Shown here piece by piece: positions 1 through 7,391 of a stretch of DNA of 64,000 nucleotides. Positions within the stretch are counted from its first letter, which is position 1; each line of letters opens with the position of its first letter. Location of the stretch: NCBI RefSeq assembly GCF_008107685.1, contig NZ_VIRF01000090.1, positions 62,001-126,000 on the forward strand, in the 5' to 3' direction. The notes beneath the pieces were generated by a model. That model saw nothing but the letters and a program-made list of their open reading frames with translations, was not told the origin of the DNA and did no database searches. A program made the translations under genes and the position numbers. This stretch comes from Novosphingobium sp. BW1. Its GTDB lineage: Bacteria > Pseudomonadota > Alphaproteobacteria > Sphingomonadales > Sphingomonadaceae.

Positions 1-677
1 ACCGAGGTGTCCTCGTCGCCAGCGAGATAGTCGAGGTAGTCCTCGACCCCGCTCGCAGCCTCATTGCCGGTCGAGATATAGCAGGAAAGCGGCACATCGC
101 GGGCAATCATGGTGGTCGCCAGCACGGCAGCCATCGCGCCCGATTGCGAGACCACGCCCACCTTCTTCGCGCCCTTTGCGCGAGCAGGCGGCAATTCCAC
201 GAAAGTCAGCGCGACGTTGGCGTCGAAATTGACGAGGCCGAGGCAGTTGGGCCCTTCGATGACCATCCCTGCCTCGCGCGCCACGCGGGCCAGTTCTTCC
301 TGACGGGCCAGCCCTTCGGCGCCGTCCTCGGCAAACCCCGCCGAGAAAATCACGGCCGAGCCGCAGCCACGCTGTGCCAGCGCCTTCACCGCATCGAGCA
401 CCGCCCCCTGCGGAATCGCGAGAACGGCGGCATCGATCCCGTTGGGCAGCGCGGACACATCGGGCACGCAGGGACGCCCGCCGATCTCCTCGCGCTTTGG
501 GTTTACGAGATGAATGTCCCCCGGAAAGTCCGCCTCGACCAGGTTCTTGAGGACAGAAGCCCCCAGCGAGCCTGGACGGTCCGAGGCCCCGACGATGGCG
601 ACACTGCGCGGGTTGAGAAGGCGGTCGATCGCAGCTCTGGCGACTCGATCCTGTACGTCGGCTTCCTGCACGGACAC
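1..677 (-). CDS. NDP-forming acyl-CoA synthetase, FerA-like, 3' end outside the window
   Basis: This is the N-terminal CoA-binding Rossmann domain of an acyl-CoA synthetase of the ADP/NDP-forming class. Near the start it reads IDRLLNPRSVAIVGASDRPG, then a PCVPDVSALP segment, GPNCLGLVNF and VVSQSGAMA, all typical of the family. It runs off the left edge, so the ATP-grasp part is not seen. I place the start at the GTG at 677 because GGGAGA lies 8 nt upstream and no ATG occurs in frame upstream. A perfect 17-bp palindrome lies 82 bp upstream and matches one near the adjacent MarR gene. In Sphingobium SYK-6 the feruloyl-CoA synthetase FerA is of this class and is controlled by the MarR repressor FerC. 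The ferulate role is an inference from that neighbourhood; other aryl or acyl acids are possible. Confidence 0.8.
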   Translation of the reverse strand, partial: MSVQEADVQDRVARAAIDRLLNPRSVAIVGASDRPGSLGASVLKNLVEADFPGDIHLVNPKREEIGGRPCVPDVSALPNGIDAAVLAIPQGAVLDAVKALAQRGCGSAVIFSAGFAEDGAEGLARQEELARVAREAGMVIEGPNCLGLVNFDANVALTFVELPPARAKGAKKVGVVSQSGAMAAVLATTMIARDVPLSCYISTGNEAASGVEDYLDYLAGDEDTS

Positions 678-758
678 TCTGGTGCTCTCCCATCTGGTTC
701 GCGCGCCTCCCCATGGGCACGGCGCTAGGCTTCCGGTCTTTTCCGGCGGCCCCTGCTT

Positions 759-775
759 TGTATCCTGGGGATACA
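759..775. promoter_or_regulatory. Palindromic operator upstream of the acyl-CoA synthetase
   Basis: The site is TGTATCC-tgg-GGATACA, a perfect inverted repeat with 7-bp arms and a 3-bp spacer. It lies 82 bp upstream of the synthetase start and behind the marR gene. A second copy with the same spacing sits just upstream of marR, which makes the MarR protein the likely binder. Confidence 0.7.
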
Positions 776-825
776 TAGCGCGCAAGCCGATTGCGTGGCC
801 CCAACACCCTTGCGCGCGTAACGAA

Positions 826-1254
826 TTATGGCTCGCGATGGTGCAACCGCTGCAGCATTTCCAGCAACGACTTGCGCTCGGCCGCGCTCAGCACGCCAAA
901 GAAGCGCCGCTCGTTCTCCGCCAGCGCCACGTCGACGTCGGCAGCGAACTGTTCACCCTTGGTGGTCAGTTCCAGCGCATGCGCACGTGGATCCGCACTC
1001 GGCGCGCGGCGGATCAGGCCGCGCCCCTCGAGCAGATCAACGATCTTCATCGCGCTCGACCGGTTCACGTTGAGCGCACCGCCCAGCGCCGACTGCGAGC
1101 ACCCCGGATTGGCACGAATGAGAAGAAGCGCGGTCGCGCGCGCAGGCGTGATATCAAGGTGCTCAAGCGCCGCACGCGCGGCTTCGTGCGCCATCGGATG
1201 GACCAGTTGAACCTGGTATCCCAACTGCCCGGCAAGATCGCCTCCCACCTTCAT
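826..1254 (-). CDS. MarR-family regulator, FerC-like
   Basis: This 142-residue protein is a MarR winged-helix repressor. The recognition region is visible as ARATALLLIRANPGCSQSAL, followed by NVNRSSAMKIVDLLEGRGLI and the wing around RAPSADPRAHALELT. The frame stays open further upstream, but that extension would cover the promoter, so I start at the ATG at 1254. MarR proteins usually release DNA on binding an aromatic acid or its CoA ester. It lies between the acyl-CoA synthetase and a divergent aldehyde dehydrogenase, with a matching operator in front of each transcription unit. By analogy with FerC of SYK-6 a hydroxycinnamoyl-CoA could be the inducer; the ligand is not visible from sequence. 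Confidence 0.85.
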   Translation of the reverse strand: MKVGGDLAGQLGYQVQLVHPMAHEAARAALEHLDITPARATALLLIRANPGCSQSALGGALNVNRSSAMKIVDLLEGRGLIRRAPSADPRAHALELTTKGEQFAADVDVALAENERRFFGVLSAAERKSLLEMLQRLHHREP

Positions 1255-1283
1255 TTCCCGTTCACCCCACACCTTGCCATCTT

Positions 1284-1300
1284 TGTATCCCAGGCGTACA
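1284..1300. promoter_or_regulatory. Second MarR-type operator copy, marR/aldehyde dehydrogenase intergenic region
   Basis: TGTATCC-cag-GCGTACA keeps the full left arm, the 3-bp spacer and the TACA end of the site at 759-775, with two changes in the right arm. It lies 30 bp upstream of marR and 95 bp upstream of the divergent aldehyde dehydrogenase, so it could serve autoregulation and control of that gene. Confidence 0.6.
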
Positions 1301-1394
1301 TAAAGCCGCGCCCGAGAGAAAGGGACTTCGCGTCTATGCGCCTGACAGCGGGAAAAATTCCCTGTAGCATCGACGCTAAACAAGGAGAGCGATC

Positions 1395-2819
1395 GTGAAA
1401 ACCGATTTCAAGCTGCTGATCGACGGCGAACTCGTCGACGGCGTTTCCACCTTCGACGTCGTCAACCCGGCGACCGAAGAGACCTTTGCCCAGTGCCCGC
1501 GCGCCAGCGAGGCCATGCTCGACGAAGCCGTGGCCGCGGCGAAAGCCGCCCAGCCGGGCTGGGCGGCGCTGAGCGCCGACGAGCGTCAGGCCTATCTCAA
1601 CAAGCTGGCCGACGCGATAGAAGCGCGTCACGAGGAATTCGGCCGTCTCCTCACCGCCGAGCAAGGCAAGCCGCTCGACCAGGCGATGTACGAAATCGGC
1701 GGCAGCATCTACACCATCCGCGCCATCGCCGCGATGCGCCTGCCCGACCAGACCATGCGCGATGAGGGCGGCAATACCATCATCGAACACCGCACGCCGC
1801 TGGGCGTGTGCGCCGCAATCACGCCCTGGAACTTCCCGGTGATCCTGCTCGTAGGCAAGATGGCACCATGCCTCATCACCGGCAACACGATGGTCGCCAA
1901 ACCCGCGCCGACGACACCGCTTACTACGCTGCTCCTGGCTGAACTGGCTGCCGACATCCTGCCCGCCGGCGTATTCAACGTGGTGTGCGATCAGAACGAA
2001 CTCGGCCCCAAGCTCACCGGCCACCCGGACATTGCCAAGGTCTCCTTTACCGGCTCGACCGCGACCGGCAAGAAGGTCATGGCCTCGGCCGCTGAAGGCG
2101 TGAAGCGTGTGACGCTGGAACTGGGCGGTAACGACGCCGCGATCGTGCTCGACGATGTTCCCGCAAAAATCGCCGCCGAGAAGGTCTACAACGGCGCCAT
2201 GGCCAACGCGGGGCAGATCTGCGTTGCGATCAAGCGTGCCTACGTACCGACCGCGATGTACGACGAGTTCTGCGCCGAAATCGCCAAGCTGACCAAGGCT
2301 GCGGTCGTCGACGACGGCTCCAAGCAGGGCGCGACCGTGGGTCCGGTCCAGAACAAGATGCAGTACGACAAGGTCCTCGCCATGATCGAGGACGCCAAGG
2401 CGAGCGGCACGCTCATCGCCGAGGCCGCAAAACCCGACAAGGCCGGCTACTTCATCGCACCGACCGTCATCGGCGGCCTTTCCGACGATGCCCCGCTGGT
2501 GGCCGAGGAACAGTTCGGCCCGGTCCTCCCCGTCCTCACCTACGACGACATCGAGGACGTCATCCAACGCGCGAATGACAGCCCGTTCGGCTTGGGTGGT
2601 ACTGTCTGGGGCATGGATCAGCTGCGCGCGATGGACGTTGCCCGCCGCATCAATTCAGGCACGGTCTGGGTCAACCAGCACCTCGCGATCGACCCGAACA
2701 TTCCGTTCCGTGGCTCCAAGCAGTCGGGCCTGGGCTCCGAGCACGGCACGGCCGGTCTCATGGAATACACCCAGGCGCACATCATCAATGCGGTGAGCCT
2801 CGAAGCCGAACCGGCCTGA
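1395..2819 (+). CDS. NAD(P)-dependent aldehyde dehydrogenase, candidate vanillin dehydrogenase
   Basis: This 474-residue protein has full ALDH-superfamily length. It has TPWNFPV and KPAPTTPLTTLLLAE in the coenzyme domain, the general-base Glu in LELGGNDAAIV, the nucleophile Cys in NAGQICVAIKR and EEQFGPVLPV near the C-terminus. The start is the GTG at 1395, preceded by AAGGAGAG. It oxidises an aldehyde to an acid in the cytoplasm. Sitting divergently from the FerC-like regulator, it could take the aldehyde released from feruloyl-CoA-type substrates, for example vanillin to vanillate, which feeds the O-demethylation genes downstream. Class membership is certain; the substrate is inferred only from context. 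Confidence 0.88.
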   Translation: MKTDFKLLIDGELVDGVSTFDVVNPATEETFAQCPRASEAMLDEAVAAAKAAQPGWAALSADERQAYLNKLADAIEARHEEFGRLLTAEQGKPLDQAMYEIGGSIYTIRAIAAMRLPDQTMRDEGGNTIIEHRTPLGVCAAITPWNFPVILLVGKMAPCLITGNTMVAKPAPTTPLTTLLLAELAADILPAGVFNVVCDQNELGPKLTGHPDIAKVSFTGSTATGKKVMASAAEGVKRVTLELGGNDAAIVLDDVPAKIAAEKVYNGAMANAGQICVAIKRAYVPTAMYDEFCAEIAKLTKAAVVDDGSKQGATVGPVQNKMQYDKVLAMIEDAKASGTLIAEAAKPDKAGYFIAPTVIGGLSDDAPLVAEEQFGPVLPVLTYDDIEDVIQRANDSPFGLGGTVWGMDQLRAMDVARRINSGTVWVNQHLAIDPNIPFRGSKQSGLGSEHGTAGLMEYTQAHIINAVSLEAEPA

Positions 2820-2839
2820 TCCGCCGCCTTCACCAATAT

Positions 2840-2876
2840 GAAAAAGGGCCCTCCCGGAAGGAGCGGCCCTTTTTCG
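2840..2876. terminator. Rho-independent terminator after the aldehyde dehydrogenase gene
   Basis: GAAAAAGGGCC and GGCCCTTTTTC flank an inner TCC/GGA stem, giving a strong hairpin with A and T tracts on both sides. It can stop transcription in either direction and lies 20 bp behind the aldehyde dehydrogenase stop codon. Confidence 0.85.
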
Positions 2877-2898
2877 TTCGTATTTGCAAATAAGATGA

Positions 2899-3016
2899 TT
2901 CCGATGGCCATCGCCCTCGGGCTCTCCAACCTGTCAACCTCAGCTTTCGCACGGTGCGGTGGCTGCGAAAGGTGAAGTCGCCCGGTCTGGGGCCAAGGGG
3001 CGATGGCCCCTTGAAC
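2899..3016. repeat. Intergenic BIME-like repeat, copy A
   Basis: This is one of three full-length copies (about 117 bp) of a dispersed element. Its left end has the hairpin core GGCCATCGCCCTCGG. Its right end has AAGGGGCGATGGCCCCTT, whose core GGCGATGGCC is the reverse complement of the left core. A constant GGTGAAGTCGCCCG lies before the right hairpin. It sits between the convergent ends of the aldehyde and alcohol dehydrogenase genes. Confidence 0.75.
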
Positions 3017-3027
3017 CTCCTCTATTT

Positions 3028-4149
3028 TCAAACTTCTTCCGAAATCCGCAGGACGGGCTTGATGACATTCCCGCTCTCACTCGCCGCGATAGCCGCGTTG
3101 ATATCCTCGAAGGCGAAGTGGCCGATCAGGCGGTCGAAGGGGAAACGCCCGGCACGGTAGTGCTCCATCAGTTCGGGCAGGAAGGTCGCGATGTCGCTGT
3201 CGCCACCGAGGATTCCCATGACGCGGCGCCCCCCACCCATCAGCTCGGCCTCGTTGAGCGTGAGCATGTCGGCCGGGTCGGACGCACCGACAAGGCCCAG
3301 GATGCCCATGGGCGCAAGCAGGTGGAATGCCCCCTCGATCAGCGTGTTCACGCCAGTCGTATCGAAGGCATAGCCCAGCCCCTGCGGGCACAGCTCACGG
3401 ATCTTCGCGGCCACGTCCTCGCGCCCGTTGATGGTGTGTGTAGCTCCCAGTTCACGCGCGACCTCGAGGCGGGAATCGTGGATGTCGATGGCGATGATGG
3501 GGTCCGCACCCGCGATCTTCGCGGCCATGATCGCGGCCATGCCAACGGTTCCGGCGCCCCATATCGCAATCGGCAGACCTTTTCGCACCTGCATCGAGCG
3601 CAGCACCGCCCCCGCACCCGTCATCAGGCCGCAGCCGATGGGAGCCAGCACGTCGAGAGGCACCTCGCCCATCGTCTCGGGCACCTTCACCACGTTGCGT
3701 TCGTGCGCGATGGCGTGTGTGGCAAAGCTCGACTGGCCGAAGAAATTGCCGTGGAGCGGTTTGCCATCGCGGAACAGCGTGGGGCTGCCATCGGCGCGCG
3801 CGCCCGACCAGTTGTGCGGGAAAAAGTCGTAGCAGTAGGTCGGCGCGTCGACCGCGCAGCTGGGGCATTCGCCGCAGGAGTGGAAGCTCATCACCACACG
3901 GTCTCCCGGCTTGGCAACGGTCACCCCCTCACCCACGGCCTCGACGATGCCCGCGCCCTCGTGACCAAGCACGATGGGCAAAGGCACCGGCAACTGGCGG
4001 TCGCGCACGGCAAGATCGGTGTGGCAGATCCCGCAAGCGACGATGCGCACGCGCACTTCATCGCTGCGCAGCGCGTCCAGGGTCACATCGGCGAATTCGA
4101 ACGCCGAACCCTCGCCTGTGCAGATCGCGGCCTTTGCCATTTCGGTCAT
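3028..4149 (-). CDS. Zinc-dependent alcohol dehydrogenase, aryl-alcohol type
   Basis: This 373-residue medium-chain dehydrogenase has all expected zinc ligands. The catalytic site is the Cys of CGICHTD, the His of LGHEGAG and the later CGLMTGAGA Cys; the structural site is CGECPSCAVDAPTYC. The Rossmann turn reads WGAGTVGMAA. Length and motifs fit the class III-like/benzyl-alcohol branch. It would interconvert an alcohol and an aldehyde with NAD(P), and it sits tail-to-tail with the aldehyde dehydrogenase, so the pair could oxidise an aromatic alcohol such as vanillyl alcohol to the acid. The start at 4149 has GAGAGGA upstream. The substrate is inferred. Confidence 0.88.
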   Translation of the reverse strand: MTEMAKAAICTGEGSAFEFADVTLDALRSDEVRVRIVACGICHTDLAVRDRQLPVPLPIVLGHEGAGIVEAVGEGVTVAKPGDRVVMSFHSCGECPSCAVDAPTYCYDFFPHNWSGARADGSPTLFRDGKPLHGNFFGQSSFATHAIAHERNVVKVPETMGEVPLDVLAPIGCGLMTGAGAVLRSMQVRKGLPIAIWGAGTVGMAAIMAAKIAGADPIIAIDIHDSRLEVARELGATHTINGREDVAAKIRELCPQGLGYAFDTTGVNTLIEGAFHLLAPMGILGLVGASDPADMLTLNEAELMGGGRRVMGILGGDSDIATFLPELMEHYRAGRFPFDRLIGHFAFEDINAAIAASESGNVIKPVLRISEEV

Positions 4150-4285
4150 GATTCAATATCCTCTCGCAGTTTCCCGCCCTCACTGCGGCGGGCATAGTAT
4201 ATTTCATGGATGCGAAGCTATACACATTTGTGAAAAAATGGCATGACCTTAAAGGACTGAGAGGAGCCAACAAGGAGAGCCCCTG

Positions 4286-5428
4286 ATGACGATCAACACG
4301 ACCCACGTCGGCAGCCTGCCGCGCGGGAGCGAACTGACGCCGCTGCTGCTCGCCCGTGACAAGGGCGAGGCCTATGACGCTGCCGAATTCGACCGTGTGG
4401 TGCAAGCCGCCGTCGACGAAGGCGTCAAGAAGCAGGTCGAGTGCGGCGTCACCATCGTCAGTGACGGGGAGCTCGGCAAGGTGGGCTACTCGACCTACAT
4501 GATCGAACGCCTGACCGGCTTTGGCGGACATATTGACCGCAAGCCCGCCGCCGATCTCGCCGCCCATCCCGGCCTCTCCAAGAAGCTGTCCGCGATGATG
4601 GGCAGCCAGGAGTTCACCCGCGCCTCGTGCATCGGCCCGGTCCGGCTCAAGACGCTCGAGCCGCTGCACGAAGACATCCGCCGTTTCCGCAACGCGCTCG
4701 ACAAGCACGGCAAGCCGGGCGTGCGCGGCTTCCTCAACGCGGCCTCGCCCGGGCTCGTCACCGCCTTCCAGGTCAACCGCCACTATCCCAGCCACGAGGC
4801 CTACCTCGCCGACCTCGTCGATGCGATGAAGCCCGAGTACGAGGCCATTGTCGCGGCCGGTTTCGACATCCAGCTCGATTGCCCTGACCTCGCGATGTCG
4901 CGCCACACCGGCTACCAGGACCAGGAGGAAGCCGAATTCCTCAAGACAGCCGCAGCCAATGTCGAGGCACTCAACGCGGCCACCGCCGACATCGCGCCCG
5001 AACGCCTGCGCATGCACGTGTGCTGGGGCAATTACGAGGGCCCGCACGACTGCGACATCGACCTTTCCAAGATCATCGACACGGTGATCGCCGCGCGCCC
5101 TGCGACGGTCCTGTTCGAGGCCGCGAACCCGCGGCACGAGCATGAATGGAAAGTGTGGCGCGATGCCAAGCTGCCCGAGTACAAGATGCTCGCCCCCGGC
5201 CTCATCGACACTTGCTCGAACTATGTCGAGCATCCCGAACTGATCGCCCAGCGCCTTGAACGCTTCATCGGCATCGTCGGCGTAGACCGCGTGATTGCCA
5301 GCACCGACTGCGGCTTCGGCACCTTCGCGGGCTATGGCAAGATCGACCCGGACGTGACCTGGAAGAAGCTGCGCGCGTTGCGCGAAGGCGCCGATATCGC
5401 CGAGGCCCGCGCCGGGGTGCCCGCATGA
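4286..5428 (+). CDS. Cobalamin-independent methionine synthase (MetE C-terminal) family protein
   Basis: This 380-residue protein covers only the catalytic, zinc-binding half of MetE; true MetE is about 750 residues. It starts THVGSLPR as this group does. Candidate zinc ligands are the His/Cys pair in MHVCWGNYEGPH and the Cys of ASTDCGFGT near the end. The group includes methyltransferase-like enzymes and epoxyalkane:coenzyme M transferase, which move an alkyl group to a thiol. The ATG at 4286 has AAGGAGAG in front. It overlaps the next gene by 4 nt. Among genes that make methyl-THF, a methyl-transfer role is tempting but unproven. Confidence 0.8.
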   Translation: MTINTTHVGSLPRGSELTPLLLARDKGEAYDAAEFDRVVQAAVDEGVKKQVECGVTIVSDGELGKVGYSTYMIERLTGFGGHIDRKPAADLAAHPGLSKKLSAMMGSQEFTRASCIGPVRLKTLEPLHEDIRRFRNALDKHGKPGVRGFLNAASPGLVTAFQVNRHYPSHEAYLADLVDAMKPEYEAIVAAGFDIQLDCPDLAMSRHTGYQDQEEAEFLKTAAANVEALNAATADIAPERLRMHVCWGNYEGPHDCDIDLSKIIDTVIAARPATVLFEAANPRHEHEWKVWRDAKLPEYKMLAPGLIDTCSNYVEHPELIAQRLERFIGIVGVDRVIASTDCGFGTFAGYGKIDPDVTWKKLRALREGADIAEARAGVPA

Positions 5429-5826
5429 GTGCAGGCCTCAGCCCCGAAACCGTGCGCGCGATCGAGCACGACTGCGCCAAGCTGGTCGCCCGCTACGCCA
5501 ACCGCAACGATGCAGCGGACTGGGAGGCGGTGGTCGCGCTCTATGCAAAGGACGGGCGCATGGCGCGCCCGTCCGCGCCGGACGACTGGATCGAAGGGCA
5601 GGACGCGATCCTGGCTGCCTTCACCGCCCGCCCGGCGCGCACCACGCGCCACGTGTGTTCGAACGTCGAGATCACCGTGCTCGACGCCGACACCGCCATC
5701 GGCGAGAGCGCCATGCTGCTCTTCACCGGCGAGGGCGCACCCAAGATCGGCTCGTTCGAGGATCGCTTTGTGCGTACGGCGCAAGGGTGGAAATTCGCTG
5801 AGCGCCGCGGACTGATGACATTCTGA
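5425..5826 (+). CDS. NTF2/SnoaL-like small protein
   Basis: This 133-residue protein has the NTF2-like cone fold pattern: an N-terminal helix with CAKLVARYANRNDAADWEAVVALYAKDG, a central WIEGQDAILAAF segment and C-terminal strands ending FEDRFVRTAQGWKFAERR. Members are isomerases, cyclases, dehydratases or binding proteins, so the fold alone gives no reaction. Its ATG overlaps the stop of the MetE-like gene (ATGA), which indicates translational coupling and a shared task. It lies directly before an IclR regulator. Confidence 0.8.
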   Translation: MSAGLSPETVRAIEHDCAKLVARYANRNDAADWEAVVALYAKDGRMARPSAPDDWIEGQDAILAAFTARPARTTRHVCSNVEITVLDADTAIGESAMLLFTGEGAPKIGSFEDRFVRTAQGWKFAERRGLMTF

Positions 5827-5854
5827 GATAACGCAAAGGAAAGGTAGACCCACA

Positions 5855-6610
5855 ATGGCCACCACAGGGGGGACGGGCTCGGGCGGCGCCGTCAAATCGG
5901 CCATGCGCACGCTCGACATCATCGAATATGTCGTCGCCCATCCCACCGGCGTCGTCGCGCAGGAGATCTCGCAGGCGCTGTCCATTCCGGTCAGCAGCCT
6001 GTCTTACCTTCTGGGCACGCTCGTTGACCGTCAGTATCTGGTGCGCGCAGGGCGCCTCTATCAGCCGGGCAGCGGGCTCGACCGCTTGCGCCTTGCTCCA
6101 CAAGGGCTGCCGCTGGTCGAGCGTGTGCGCCCGCTCGTGCGCACCTTGCGCATGCGGCTTGACGAGACCTCCTCGTTCTTCGTGCAGCGCGACTGGCAGA
6201 TCGAGGCGATCATCACCGAGACCGCCGAACACACTCTGCGCTACTCGATCGCGGTCGGCGCGCTGACCCCGATGCACTGCCTGGCTGCGGGTAAGGCGAT
6301 CCTCGCCACTCTGTCCGAGGACGAACTCGCCGCCTATTTTGCAGGCACGCTGCGCGCGCAGTTCTCGGCCAACACGATCATCGACGAAAGCCAACTGCGC
6401 GAGGAACTCGCGCGCGCGCGCGAGCAGGGCTTTGCCGTCACTCGCAACGAATACACGCCGGGCATCTGCGGTATCGGACGGGTGCTGCGGGACGCAGGCC
6501 AGGTCGTCGGCTCGCTCGCCGTCGCCATCCCCGTGGTGCGCTGCGACGCCAATGTCGAAGCGAGCGCAGGCGAAACGCTCAAGACCATCGCGGAGAGTTT
6601 TTCCGCCTGA
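5855..6610 (+). CDS. IclR-family regulator, DesX-like by position
   Basis: This 251-residue protein has the IclR layout: a winged helix at about residues 14-70 (AMRTLDIIEYVVAHPTGVVA, then LSIPVSSLSYLLGTLVDRQYLV) and a C-terminal effector domain with the hallmark MHCLAAGKAILATL and GICGIGRVL. It follows the MetE-like/NTF2 pair by 28 bp and is near the DesA-type demethylase. In SYK-6 the IclR-type DesX represses desA and binds an inverted repeat in its operon's promoter. A 26-bp imperfect palindrome in front of the hydrolase-demethylase operon here is a possible target. The DesX assignment rests on family and neighbourhood. Confidence 0.85.
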   Translation: MATTGGTGSGGAVKSAMRTLDIIEYVVAHPTGVVAQEISQALSIPVSSLSYLLGTLVDRQYLVRAGRLYQPGSGLDRLRLAPQGLPLVERVRPLVRTLRMRLDETSSFFVQRDWQIEAIITETAEHTLRYSIAVGALTPMHCLAAGKAILATLSEDELAAYFAGTLRAQFSANTIIDESQLREELARAREQGFAVTRNEYTPGICGIGRVLRDAGQVVGSLAVAIPVVRCDANVEASAGETLKTIAESFSA

Positions 6611-6627
6611 CATTGTCAGAAAAGAGA

Positions 6628-6660
6628 TTCCGAGGGCCATCGCTCTCGGGCTCCCCGAAC
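6628..6660. repeat. Intergenic repeat, truncated copy C (left hairpin only)
   Basis: TTCCGAGGGCCATCGCTCTC followed by GGGCTCCC matches the left end of the 117-bp intergenic element seen at 2899 and 32944. The right hairpin and GGTGAAGTCGCCC part cannot be found downstream, so this looks like a decayed or partial copy. It lies just behind the IclR gene. Confidence 0.6.
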
Positions 6661-6832
6661 TGCCTGGCGCAGCTCTCGCATGTGGCCTCGGGTGCGGAGC
6701 GTTAGGTTGCTGGAGTTGGGGGAAGGGAGACTGCCCGCCTGAGACATAGGTTCTGCTTTGCAATACGAGTTGCTGCTTCCGCCCCATTATCGCCGGCCAT
6801 CTTTCTGCAGGCCGGTCCCGGGAGCGGACATT

Positions 6833-7180
6833 TCAGGCCGACCAGCAGCCGAGTGGCGATCCGAAAATGCCAGGTGCGCCAAGGTTTTCCACGTCAGCCC
6901 CCGAAAAGCACATGAACCTGTCGTTCTCGGACTGATAGATGAGCCAGTATCCCTCGGAATGAGCCACGCACTGCCCGGTGATGGTGTCACCAACATTCGC
7001 ATCTGGGATTCCGGGCTCGTCAACCGTGGCGGTCACAAGGAACGGGGCGCAGACTGCCTCGCGTAGCGCTCGCTCCAAATCCCCAATGTAGCTTTCGGCA
7101 TCTTGTCCCGCACCGACATATACGTCGCTAACATCAGACATTTGCGCGTCGAGGCGCGCTAACGGATCGAACGAAGTCAT
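6833..7180 (-). CDS. Hypothetical protein, 115 residues
   Basis: I do not recognise the family. The protein begins MTSFDPLARLDAQMSDVSDV and is acidic, with no signal peptide or membrane span. The middle has FLVTATVDEPGIPDANVGDT and a C-terminal SEGYWLIYQSENDRFMCFSG segment, a strand-rich pattern. The start at 7180 is chosen because AGGAGG lies 5 nt upstream; an adjacent ATG at 7183 would be too close. It stands alone, convergent with the IclR gene. Base composition is less GC-rich than its neighbours. A small soluble protein is likely but the function is open. Confidence 0.6.
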   Translation of the reverse strand: MTSFDPLARLDAQMSDVSDVYVGAGQDAESYIGDLERALREAVCAPFLVTATVDEPGIPDANVGDTITGQCVAHSEGYWLIYQSENDRFMCFSGADVENLGAPGIFGSPLGCWSA

Positions 7181-7391
7181 CATCGCCTCCTGCAAGACAC
7201 GACGCTATCCACGATGTCCGCTTCGCACGCAATGCAAAGCCAAAGCCGCCCTTCCACTTCCCACCCAAAAAAGCTAGCTCCCTGAGCGTCTCATTTGCCC
7301 CGCCACCTCAGCGCAGCGCCACGAACAAGGGGCCACCGGTGTCCCGGCAGCCCCTCCTCTCTCACACTCGCCAGAGTGTTCAGGTATTCGT

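Noticed and set aside
61..807. Long open frame on the minus strand, very rich in Arg and Gly
   Set aside because: It is the shadow of the acyl-CoA synthetase read in the wrong frame; the in-frame translation gives a clean CoA-binding domain.
1251..2567. 438-codon open frame opposite the aldehyde dehydrogenase
   Set aside because: GC-rich genes here give long antisense frames with His/Gly/Asp-rich products; the sense strand is a complete ALDH.
4286..5428. True methionine synthase MetE
   Set aside because: The protein has only the C-terminal catalytic half (380 of about 750 residues) and belongs to the wider MetE-like group with several activities.
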